Assembly (NCBI GenBank): GCA_030648135.1
Contig: JAUSIF010000223.1
Span: forward strand, 1 to 16,793
Direction: 5' to 3'
Origin: Xanthobacteraceae bacterium
GTDB lineage: Bacteria > Pseudomonadota > Alphaproteobacteria > Rhizobiales > Xanthobacteraceae
Length of the DNA: 16,793 nt
Each line of letters starts with the position of its first letter. The stretch's first letter is position 1. Position numbers and translations under genes: made by a program. Below are positions 7,567 to 14,241 of the stretch, piece by piece. Below the pieces are notes generated by a model. It saw only the letters and a program-made list of their open reading frames with translations, made no database searches and had not been told where the DNA came from.

Positions 7567-8493
7567 GTGTCGATCTATCTCCCGATCGCCGAGCTACCGG
7601 TCAATCTCTTTCTGATCCTTGGCCTCGGGATCGCGGTCGGATTCATTTCCGGCATGTTCGGGGTGGGCGGCGGCTTCTTGATGACGCCGTTCCTGATCCT
7701 CGTCGGCATCCCGCCGGCAATCGCGGTCGCCAGCGTGCCGAGCCATATGGCGGCGGCGTCGCTCTCGGGCGCGATCTCCTATTGGCGCAAGCGGCTCGTC
7801 GACATCGGGCTGGGGCTCGTGCTGTTGTCGGGCGGCATTCTCGGCACGGCTTTCGGCGTGTGGTTCGTCGCCGTCCTGCTCCGCGCCGGGCAGTTCGATC
7901 TCGTCGTCGGCCTCTCCTACGTCATCCTGCTCGGCATCGTCGGCGGGATCATGCTGGCCGAAAGCATACGCGCCATGGTGCGCGCCCATCACGGCGCACC
8001 GCCGATCGTGCGCCGGCCCGGCACCCATGCCTGGTTCCACGGGCTGCCCGTCAAGTTGCGTTTCCGCCAGTCACGCATCTATGTCTCGGCCATTCCGGTC
8101 ACCTTGATCGGGTTCGGCATCGGTTTCTTCGGCGCCATCATGGGCGTCGGCGGCGGCTTCCTGCTCAGTCCGGCGCTCATTTATCTCATGCGCGTGCCGA
8201 CGACGGTCTCGGTCGCGACCTCGTTGTTTCTCACCCTCTGCACCATGTTGATCGCGACGGTGCTGCACGCGGTCGAGAACCACACCGTCGACATCATGCT
8301 TGCGCTCGTCCTGATGGTCGGTGGCGTGATCGGCGCCCAGTTCGGCGCGCGTGCCGGCCAGGCGATTCGCGCCGAGCAGCTGCGCCTGCTGCTCGGGCTC
8401 TTGGTGGTCGGGGTTGCCATCCGAGTGGCGGTGGACCTGGTCGCCCGTCCGGCGGAGTTGTTCACCGTCGTCGCTACGGAGCTACTGAAATGA
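7567..8493 (+). CDS. TSUP-family (TauE/SafE) membrane permease
   Basis: A 308-residue polytopic inner-membrane protein made of two homologous halves. Each half carries the family signature: GVGGGFLMTP at 32-41 and GVGGGFLLSP at 193-202. A hydrophilic loop at ~137-172 separates the halves. TSUP proteins move small anions such as sulfite, sulfoacetate or other sulfur/organic compounds; the substrate here is unknown. The GTG at 7567 is the only sensible start: nearby ATG 7541 and TTG 7550 are out of frame. The ribosome-binding site is weak. The gene starts 46 bases after the PodJ-like stop and its TGA overlaps the ATG of the next gene, so those two products are almost certainly made together. 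Confidence 0.9.
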   Translation: MSIYLPIAELPVNLFLILGLGIAVGFISGMFGVGGGFLMTPFLILVGIPPAIAVASVPSHMAAASLSGAISYWRKRLVDIGLGLVLLSGGILGTAFGVWFVAVLLRAGQFDLVVGLSYVILLGIVGGIMLAESIRAMVRAHHGAPPIVRRPGTHAWFHGLPVKLRFRQSRIYVSAIPVTLIGFGIGFFGAIMGVGGGFLLSPALIYLMRVPTTVSVATSLFLTLCTMLIATVLHAVENHTVDIMLALVLMVGGVIGAQFGARAGQAIRAEQLRLLLGLLVVGVAIRVAVDLVARPAELFTVVATELLK

Positions 8494-9284
8494 ATTTCCG
8501 CGGTATCGGCGGAATCGTGTGGAGCGCGCTCGTCCTCGGCGCGGGATTCCTCATGGTTGCACCGGCCGCGGCCGAGCGGCTGGTGACGTCGGTGTCGACT
8601 CACCGCGTCCTCATCACCTCGAATTTCACCGGCACCGACCTGGTCTTGTTCGGCTCGATCGAGGACGACGAGGCACGCTCGAGTAAAAGCAGCGGCTACG
8701 ACATCGTCGTGACGGTGCGAGGGCCCTCGCGTACTTTCATCGCCCGCCGCAAGGATCGCGTGCTCGGACTCTGGGTCAATATGGATTCGCGGCGGTTCAT
8801 CGAGGTTCCGTCCTATCTCGCGGTGCTGTCGAGTCGGCCGGCGGCGGATCTCGGTTCGCCGGAGTTGCTGCGCCGCCTGCGCATCGGCCTCGTCAACCAC
8901 ACGCTGCCCCAGCAGATCGGACCCGATTTCGCCGACGTGGTGGCGCAGGACCCCTTCCGCACCGCCTTCCTGCGGGTCAAGGAGGACGAAGGCCTGTTCC
9001 ACGAGGAGCCGCAGGGTGTCACGTTTCTGACCCCGACTCTCTTCCGCACCACCGTGCCGATGCCGGGCTCCGCGCCGACCGGCACCTACGAGATCGAGAC
9101 CCTGCTCATTTCCACGGGCAAGTTGATCGCCCGCGAGACCACGGCGATCGAGGTGGTCAAGACCGGTTTCGAGGCCGTGGTCGCTCGGGAGGCGCGCGAA
9201 CACGGATTCGCTTATGGCCTCGCCACGGCGCTGTTGGCGCTGGCGACCGGATTCCTCGCGACTTTCATGTTCCGTCGCGACTAA
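8490..9284 (+). CDS. TIGR02186-family membrane-anchored periplasmic protein (TSUP partner)
   Basis: A 264-residue protein with an N-terminal signal sequence (hydrophobic ~8-24, probable cleavage after APAAA at 24-28). A mostly beta-rich periplasmic domain follows (for example HRVLITSNFTGTDLVLFGSI at 38-57). One hydrophobic helix lies close to the C-terminus (~240-261), ending in FRRD, so the domain is anchored with a tiny cytoplasmic tail. I recognise it as the conserved hypothetical family TIGR02186, repeatedly found next to TSUP permeases in Rhizobiales. GGAG at 8478-8481 precedes the ATG with 8-base spacing. The ATG overlaps the permease stop (ATGA). A role as periplasmic subunit or substrate-handling partner of the permease is inferred; no catalytic residues are evident. 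Confidence 0.88.
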   Translation: MNFRGIGGIVWSALVLGAGFLMVAPAAAERLVTSVSTHRVLITSNFTGTDLVLFGSIEDDEARSSKSSGYDIVVTVRGPSRTFIARRKDRVLGLWVNMDSRRFIEVPSYLAVLSSRPAADLGSPELLRRLRIGLVNHTLPQQIGPDFADVVAQDPFRTAFLRVKEDEGLFHEEPQGVTFLTPTLFRTTVPMPGSAPTGTYEIETLLISTGKLIARETTAIEVVKTGFEAVVAREAREHGFAYGLATALLALATGFLATFMFRRD

Positions 9285-10219
9285 ATTTCGCTCGCGGGCG
9301 CCGTCAGCACGGCGAGGAGTCCTTCCACGGGCAGCCCTTTTTCGGTCCGGGTCGAGGCGGGCTCGAGCAGCGCCGTCGCCAGTCCCGTGGCGGTCGCCGC
9401 TGCGCGAAGATGCGCTTCGCCGTGGGCGAAGCGAAGGCTTTCGCGCAGGATCACGTTTTCACCCCGGTGAGTCTCGACCGTGAAGGCAAGGAGACCTGCA
9501 AGCCTCGGCGCGGCGGCGGCGAGCACCGGCCGAAGGTCGTCCCTATAGACGAGGACATCGGCGGCGAGGATGAGATCGAAGCTCCCCGCATCGGCGGCGA
9601 GGAATTCCAAGAGATCGCCGACCACGAGACGGTCATAGAGCTGCTTCGCCTGTGCCGTGGCGACCATCGCGGGGGAAAGATCGACGCCGACCAATTCGCC
9701 GGCGAGATCGCGGATCGCAGCACCCATCAGGCCGGTTCCGCAGCCGAGATCGAGCACGCGGGAAAAGCGCGCGGGCATGCCGTGGGCTGCGGCAACGCGT
9801 TCGACCGCGGCGCGCAGCAAAGCGGGGCCACGATAGGCGAGCGCGCCGGCGAGTTCCGCATCGAAGCGGGCGGCATATTGATCGAACAGAGCGCAGACAT
9901 AAGCGTCCGTCATTGCATCTTCGATCGGGGCGGCGCCGAGCCGGGCAAGCCGCAGCCTCGCGCCGAGCCGGTCCGGCGGGTCGAGGGCGAGCGCGCGGCG
10001 GAAGGCGGTGACGGCCTCTTCGCTCTTGCCCGCGCGCGCTAGAGCCTCGCCGAGCAGAAAGAAGCCGGCGAGAAAATCGGGCGCCCCGGCGACGCTCTCA
10101 TGCAGGAGCTCCGCCGCGGCGGCGGCTTCGCCTCGCTCCATGAGCCCGCGCGCCCAATCGAGCCGGCGGTCGAGCACCGGATCGCCGGAGGAAAAGAGCA
10201 AGGGTGGGTGCGCGAGCAT
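9281..10219 (-). CDS. TPR-containing class I SAM-dependent methyltransferase
   Basis: A 312-residue cytosolic protein with two parts. Residues ~15-95 are a helical TPR-like domain (LMERGEAAAAAELLHESVAGAP; FLLGEALARAGKSEEAVTAF). Residues ~150-305 are a Rossmann methyltransferase with motif I VLDLGCGTGLMG (155-166), the acidic ribose-binding residue in VGVD (Asp180), and the post-II motif FDLILAADVLVY (214-225). It resembles the 'predicted methyltransferase, contains TPR repeat' family (COG4976-like), whose substrate is not established. The ATG at 10219 lacks a clear ribosome-binding site; Met27 is an alternative but would cut into the first TPR helix. Its stop overlaps the stop of the convergent gene at 9284, and it is divergent from the small membrane protein gene. 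Confidence 0.88.
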   Translation of the reverse strand: MLAHPPLLFSSGDPVLDRRLDWARGLMERGEAAAAAELLHESVAGAPDFLAGFFLLGEALARAGKSEEAVTAFRRALALDPPDRLGARLRLARLGAAPIEDAMTDAYVCALFDQYAARFDAELAGALAYRGPALLRAAVERVAAAHGMPARFSRVLDLGCGTGLMGAAIRDLAGELVGVDLSPAMVATAQAKQLYDRLVVGDLLEFLAADAGSFDLILAADVLVYRDDLRPVLAAAAPRLAGLLAFTVETHRGENVILRESLRFAHGEAHLRAAATATGLATALLEPASTRTEKGLPVEGLLAVLTAPASEI

Positions 10220-10343
10220 GGGCGGCGTTTTATCGGTTTGTCATCCCGGGCGGCGAGCTCTTTCTTACCGGGGAAAGGGCTTTCTGCCTCGCATATCGCT
10301 CGCTCTCCATGCTAGAGGGCGGACGCTCGGCAGGGGAAGAATC
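10220..10343. other. 124-bp divergent spacer between methyltransferase and small membrane protein genes
   Basis: The spacer should carry promoters for both genes. GCTAGA at 10311-10316 could be a -10 element for the plus-strand gene, but no matching -35 is visible. AGGGGA at 10332-10337 is the ribosome-binding site of the downstream gene. No other structure stood out. Confidence 0.4.
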
Positions 10344-10625
10344 ATGGCCAATGGCACTATGGACCGGTTTTTCGGAGGATCGCCCTTTTGGGTGGTGGTC
10401 CGACTCATCCTGCTTTCGATCGTGATCGGGGTATTGTTGTCGGCACTCGGCTTCGATCCCTGGAACATCATCCAGAGCATCGAGCGGCTCATCCGCAAAA
10501 TCTACAATTTGGGCTTCGAGGCGGTGGAATGGCTTTGGCGCTATTTCCTGCTCGGCGCCGTGCTCGTCGTTCCGATCTGGCTGATCGTGCGGCTGGTGCG
10601 TTCGGGCTCGGATCGCAAAACCTAA
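10344..10625 (+). CDS. Small two-helix membrane protein (DUF6460-like)
   Basis: A 93-residue protein with two hydrophobic segments (~15-37 and ~67-85). They are joined by an amphipathic stretch (SIERLIRKIYNLGFEAVEW), and a positively charged tail (RSGSDRKT) follows. The FFGGSPFWVVVRLILLSIV start and the WRYFLLGAVLVVPIWLIVRL end match the conserved DUF6460 family of Rhizobiales, which I recall often lying next to pyrD. The function is unknown. ATG 10344 has a good AGGGGA ribosome-binding site. The TAA overlaps the TAG of convergent pyrD. Confidence 0.85.
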   Translation: MANGTMDRFFGGSPFWVVVRLILLSIVIGVLLSALGFDPWNIIQSIERLIRKIYNLGFEAVEWLWRYFLLGAVLVVPIWLIVRLVRSGSDRKT

Positions 10626-11698
10626 CTGACGGATTCCGCACGGATCGCTTGCACATCGGCGCCGACCGTCTCGGCGAGGGAACCGCGGCCGCTTTCGACC
10701 AGGCGGCGGATGAGCCCCGCCTTGATTTCCTGGACCAGCCCGAAGCCCTTGTAGATCAGCCCGGTATAGAGCTGCACCAGCGTCGCGCCGGCGCGGATTT
10801 TTTGCCAGGCGGCTTCCGCCGAGTCGATACCGCCGATGCCGACGAGTGGGAACGCGCGCTCGACCCGCAGGTAAGTCTCCGCCAGCATTCGGGTCGATAA
10901 TTCGAATAGCGGCTTGCCCGAGAGCCCGCCCTCTTCGCGCGCGGCGCGGTCGCGCAAGGACTTGGGCCGCGTCACCGTCGTGTTGGAGACGATCAGGCCG
11001 TCGATGCCGCGTTGCTTCGCGACCGTCACGATGTCGTCGAGTTCGTTGAGCGTGAGATCGGGCGCGATCTTCAAGAGCAACGGGCGGCGCTGCGCCGCGC
11101 GGTCGCGCGCCTCGATTGTCCGCGCCAAGAGTTCGTCGAGCGTAGAGGCCGCCTGCAGATCGCGCAGGCCCGGCGTATTGGGCGAAGAAACATTAACCGT
11201 GAGATAGCTCGCGAGCGGTGCGAAGGTCTCGATCCCCGCCGCATAATCGGCGATGCGGTCCTTGGCGTCCTTGTTCGCCCCGATATTGACGCCGACGATG
11301 CCGCCTCGCCGCACGCGCGCCGCGAGCCGCGTACGCGCCGCCACGAAGCCTTCATTGTTGAAGCCGAGCCGGTTGATCACGCCTTGATCGGCGGGAAGCC
11401 GGAAGTCGCGCGGGCGCGGATTACCTGCTTGCGGCTCCGGCGTGAGCGTGCCGACTTCGGCAAAGCCGAAGCCCAACCGCAGGGCCGCGTCCGGAACTTC
11501 GGCATCCTTGTCGAAGCCGGCGGCAAGCCCGACCGGATTGGGAAAAGAAAGCCCGAAGGCCGCGACCGCGAGGCGGGGATCGTCGGGTACGGGAGGCGGC
11601 AGCGGCAAGACCGCCAATGCGCGGACCGCAAGCCGGTGGGCGTCCTCCGGATCGAGAAGCCGGGCGAGTGGAAGCGCTAGATCGAGGAGCGGGATCAC
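10622..11698 (-). CDS. pyrD: Dihydroorotate dehydrogenase (quinone), class 2
   Basis: A 358-residue FMN enzyme from the GTG at 11698. It oxidises dihydroorotate to orotate in pyrimidine synthesis, passing electrons to membrane quinone. Class 2 features are the N-terminal helical extension (LLDPEDAHRLAVRAL at 14-28), GLAAGFDKDAE at 57-67, NRLGFNN at 109-115, and NVSSPNTPGLRDLQ at 169-182 with the catalytic serine. KIAPDL at 210-215 and the FMN-phosphate loop VGIGGI (286-291) plus LYTGLIYKG (310-318) complete the set. The start is uncertain. GTG 11698 makes the protein begin MIPLLDLALP, as is usual for the family. ATG 11767 (381 residues) and TTG 11812 (396 residues) remain possible, and none has a clear ribosome-binding site. 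The C-terminal ~20 residues run past the usual end. Confidence 0.92.
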   Translation of the reverse strand: MIPLLDLALPLARLLDPEDAHRLAVRALAVLPLPPPVPDDPRLAVAAFGLSFPNPVGLAAGFDKDAEVPDAALRLGFGFAEVGTLTPEPQAGNPRPRDFRLPADQGVINRLGFNNEGFVAARTRLAARVRRGGIVGVNIGANKDAKDRIADYAAGIETFAPLASYLTVNVSSPNTPGLRDLQAASTLDELLARTIEARDRAAQRRPLLLKIAPDLTLNELDDIVTVAKQRGIDGLIVSNTTVTRPKSLRDRAAREEGGLSGKPLFELSTRMLAETYLRVERAFPLVGIGGIDSAEAAWQKIRAGATLVQLYTGLIYKGFGLVQEIKAGLIRRLVESGRGSLAETVGADVQAIRAESVS

Positions 11699-11816
11699 TG
11701 CATCGAGACCGGGCGTAACGCTACTGGCCGGGCCGCCGGCCCGCAAGCCGGCAAGGGTTTCGCGCATAACGATAAGTTGTGCGATTTTCTCGTAATGGTG
11801 GGTGGACCTCAAGAAA

Positions 11817-11845
11817 TTGGGTGATTATTCCTAATTTCGGATAAT
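11817..11845 (+). promoter_or_regulatory. Sigma-70-type promoter for the S24 regulator gene
   Basis: TTGGGT (11817-11822) and GATAAT (11840-11845, one mismatch from TATAAT) are separated by exactly 17 bases. This places a transcription start about 30 bases before the regulator's start codon. The -35 matches TTGACA only in the TTG. It is the clearest promoter-like pair that I found in the window. Confidence 0.5.
11824..11845. promoter_or_regulatory. Imperfect 22-bp palindrome overlapping the -10 element (candidate operator)
   Basis: ATTATTCCTAA at 11824-11834 mirrors TTTCGGATAAT at 11835-11845. Eight of eleven base pairs match around the centre between 11834 and 11835, including the five outermost. 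It covers the spacer and -10 of the putative promoter, just upstream of an HTH-S24 repressor gene, as an autoregulatory operator would. It also lies in the divergent space shared with pyrD. No second copy was searched for computationally. Confidence 0.4.
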
Positions 11846-11876
11846 ATTCTCGATCCGCCGAATCAGCGGCTACAGC

Positions 11877-11881
11877 GGAGG
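11877..11881 (+). promoter_or_regulatory. Ribosome-binding site deciding the start of the S24 regulator
   Basis: GGAGG lies 2 bases before ATG 11884 and 5 bases before the adjacent in-frame ATG 11887. Spacing favours the second ATG, giving MLSHPQIW instead of MMLSHPQIW. Confidence 0.6.
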
Positions 11882-11886
11882 CAATG

Positions 11887-12519
11887 ATGCTCTCGCATCC
11901 GCAGATCTGGGGCGCGGTCGACCGACTCGCGGCGCGCTACGGCTTTTCAGCCTCCGGGCTCGCCAAGAAGGCCGGCCTCGACCCCACCACTTTCAACCGC
12001 TCGAAGCGGGTGACCCCCGACGGCCGCCCGCGCTGGCCCTCGACCGAATCGATCGCCAAGATTCTGGCCGCGACCGGAGCGAGCGTCGAGGAATTCATCT
12101 CGCTTCTCAGCCAGAAGGCGGCGCGCCGGTCGCCGCGCCCGGTGCCACTCATTGGCTTCGCGGAAGCCGGCGCCGGCGGCTATTTCGACGACGGCGGCTT
12201 TCCGGTGGGTTCTGGCTGGGACGAGATTCCGTTTCCGGACGTGGACGACCAGCACGCCTATGCGCTCGAAGTGTCCGGCAATTCCATGGAGCCGCTCTAT
12301 CGCAAGGGCGACATCATCATCGTCTCGCCGGCGGCGCCCTTGCGCAAAGGCGACCGGGTGGTGGTGAAGACGCGGGCGGGCGAGGTGCTTGCCAAGGAAT
12401 TGAAGCGCAAGACCGCGAAGAGCGTGGAGCTGCGCTCGCTCAATCCCGATCACAAGGATCGCGTGCTAGCGGCCGCGGACGTCTTGTGGATCGCCCGCAT
12501 CGTGTGGGCGAGTCAGTAA
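11887..12519 (+). CDS. HTH-type transcriptional regulator with S24 (LexA/CI-like) self-cleaving peptidase domain
   Basis: A 210-residue repressor-like protein. Residues ~1-75 form an HTH DNA-binding region (YGFSASGLAKKAGLDPTTFNRSKR, with LAATGASVEEFISLL behind it). Residues ~85-210 are a peptidase S24 domain. The nucleophile serine is Ser133 in EVSGNSMEPL, the general-base lysine is Lys170 in VLAKELKRK, and a potential Ala-Gly cleavage site is A94-G95 in FAEAGAG. All three elements needed for LexA/UmuD/CI-type autoproteolysis are therefore present, although cleavage and RecA dependence are not proven. No phage genes surround it, so it looks like a resident regulator rather than a prophage remnant. 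Its targets are unknown; pyrD is the divergent neighbour. The stop is 3 bases from the convergent lysS stop. Confidence 0.88.
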   Translation: MLSHPQIWGAVDRLAARYGFSASGLAKKAGLDPTTFNRSKRVTPDGRPRWPSTESIAKILAATGASVEEFISLLSQKAARRSPRPVPLIGFAEAGAGGYFDDGGFPVGSGWDEIPFPDVDDQHAYALEVSGNSMEPLYRKGDIIIVSPAAPLRKGDRVVVKTRAGEVLAKELKRKTAKSVELRSLNPDHKDRVLAAADVLWIARIVWASQ

Positions 12520-12522
12520 GGC

Positions 12523-14166
12523 TCACGCCGACCTCGCCAACGCTCCGTCGATCATGGCAACGGTGTTGTCGATGCCATAGACCGCGACGAAGGAGCCGAA
12601 GCGCGGGCCCTTCTCCTGCCCGAGCAGCACTTGATAGAGCATGTTGAACCATTCGAGTGCCACGCCCGGCTTGCCGTCCTTGGTCTTGATCTTGCCGCTC
12701 TGGTCGAGGAAGGGCTCGCGGCGGCCGATCTCGTAGACCACTTCCTGGATCTTCTCGGCCGTCGCAGCAGCCGGCAATTGCGACAGTGCGTCGCGCAGAT
12801 CGACGAGAGCGCCGCGTTCGGTCTCGGTCGGTTCACGGAACTTCTTCGCCGGCAGCACGAAGTCGCGGAAATAATGGATGGCATATTCCACGAGCTGATT
12901 GAGCTTGGGATGCGTCTTCGGCGTCACCCCCGGTCGGTAGCGGCCGATGAAACCCCATAGCGTCTCCGCATTCTCGGCGTTCGACGCGGTCACCAGGCTC
13001 AAGAGCATGGCGAATGAAACGGGAAGCTCGGGTTTCGGCGGATTGCCGGAATGGATGTGCCAGACCGGATTTCCCAGACGCTGTTTCAGCTCCTGCCGCT
13101 CATAGGCTTCGAGGTGCTGCTGGTATTCGTCGACGGTTCGAGGGATGACATCGAAATAGAGGCGCTTGGCCGCCTTCGGCTCGCGATACATGAACAGCGA
13201 AAGGCTTTCCGGACTCGCATAGCGCAGCCATTCCTCGATGGTGAGGCCGTTGCCCTTGGACTTGGAGATCTTCTGGCCCTGCTCGTCCAGGAACAGCTCG
13301 TAGTTGAAGCCTTCCGGCGGCGCCGCCCCAAGTGCCTTGCAAATCTCCCCCGAGAGCTTCACCGAATCGATCAGGTCCTTGCCGGCCATCTCGTAATCGA
13401 CGCCGAGCGCGACCCAGCGCATGGCCCAGTCCGGCTTCCATTGCAGCTTGGCATGGCCGCCGGTGACGGGAGTGGTTACGTGCTCTTTGGTCTCGGGGTC
13501 CTCGTAGGTGATGGTGCCGCGCTTGGCGTCGTGGGCGACCACCGGTACCTGCAGCACCACGCCGGTGCGGGGCGACAGCGGCAGGAACGGCGAATAGGTC
13601 TGCGCCCGCTCCTCGCGCAAACTCGGCAACATGATCTCCATCACCTGGTCGTAGCGCGCGAGCACCTGCAAGAGCGTCGCGTCGAAGCGACCCGACTGGT
13701 AGCATTCGGACGACGACAGGAACTCGTACTCGAAGCCGAAGGCGTCGAGAAAGGCGCGCAGCCGCGCATTGTTGTGCGCGCCGAAGCTCGCATGGGTGCC
13801 GAAGGGATCGGGCACTTGCGTCAGCGGCTTGCCGAGATGCTGCTCCAGCAAATCCTTGTTCGGAACGTTGTCGGGCACCTTGCGCAAGCCGTCCATATCG
13901 TCGGAGAAGGCGATGAGACGCGTCTTCACCTTGGCGTCGGTGAGGACGCGGAAGGCATGGCGCACCATGGTGGTGCGTACGACTTCGCCGAAGGTGCCGA
14001 TGTGCGGCAGGCCCGACGGGCCATAGCCGGTCTCGAAGATCACCTCGTCCTTGGGCTTTTTCTTCAGCCGCGCCACGATCTTGCGCGCTTCCTCGAACGG
14101 CCAGGCGCCCGAAGTCTCGGCCAGCGCGCGCAAGTCCTTGGCAAGATCGGCGGCGCGAGCCGTCAT
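12523..14166 (-). CDS. lysS: Lysine--tRNA ligase, class I
   Basis: A 547-residue enzyme that charges tRNA-Lys. It is the class I (Rossmann) type, not the class II enzyme of most bacteria. The HIGH-type signature is GLPHIGTFGE (52-61) and the KMSKS-type signature is KISKSKGN (299-306). GYGPSGLPHIGT and FSDDMDGLRKVPDN (87-100) are typical of the class I family, found in archaea, spirochaetes and alphaproteobacteria. The C-terminal part (~370-547) is the helical anticodon-binding region. ATG 14166 has GAGGAG with 8-base spacing. No T-box or other leader structure was recognised in the 75 bases upstream, which separate it from the MFS gene on the same strand. Confidence 0.96.
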   Translation of the reverse strand: MTARAADLAKDLRALAETSGAWPFEEARKIVARLKKKPKDEVIFETGYGPSGLPHIGTFGEVVRTTMVRHAFRVLTDAKVKTRLIAFSDDMDGLRKVPDNVPNKDLLEQHLGKPLTQVPDPFGTHASFGAHNNARLRAFLDAFGFEYEFLSSSECYQSGRFDATLLQVLARYDQVMEIMLPSLREERAQTYSPFLPLSPRTGVVLQVPVVAHDAKRGTITYEDPETKEHVTTPVTGGHAKLQWKPDWAMRWVALGVDYEMAGKDLIDSVKLSGEICKALGAAPPEGFNYELFLDEQGQKISKSKGNGLTIEEWLRYASPESLSLFMYREPKAAKRLYFDVIPRTVDEYQQHLEAYERQELKQRLGNPVWHIHSGNPPKPELPVSFAMLLSLVTASNAENAETLWGFIGRYRPGVTPKTHPKLNQLVEYAIHYFRDFVLPAKKFREPTETERGALVDLRDALSQLPAAATAEKIQEVVYEIGRREPFLDQSGKIKTKDGKPGVALEWFNMLYQVLLGQEKGPRFGSFVAVYGIDNTVAMIDGALARSA

Positions 14167-14241
14167 CTATCTTTCTCCTCGATTCACCCGTGCCTAGCTC
14201 AGATCGGCCGCGCGCACTAGCTGAAGCGCCGCGATCGAACC

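Noticed and set aside
7782..8489. Plus-strand frame that extends the TIGR02186 gene upstream through the permease gene
   Set aside because: The translated upstream part is Arg/His-rich nonsense overlapping the TSUP permease. The signal peptide and the ribosome-binding site place the true start at 8490.
11887..12519. Prophage or mobile element around the phage-type repressor
   Set aside because: Flanking genes are housekeeping (pyrD, lysS). No integrase, structural genes, att-like repeats or composition shift were visible.
13051..14220. Plus-strand 389-codon frame opposite lysS
   Set aside because: It is a shadow of the lysyl-tRNA synthetase gene, with no recognisable motifs.
14194..14235. 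TAGCTCAG-like D-arm suggesting a tRNA gene
   Set aside because: The acceptor stem and anticodon arm cannot be formed, and the only T-loop-like sequence nearby is on the opposite strand.
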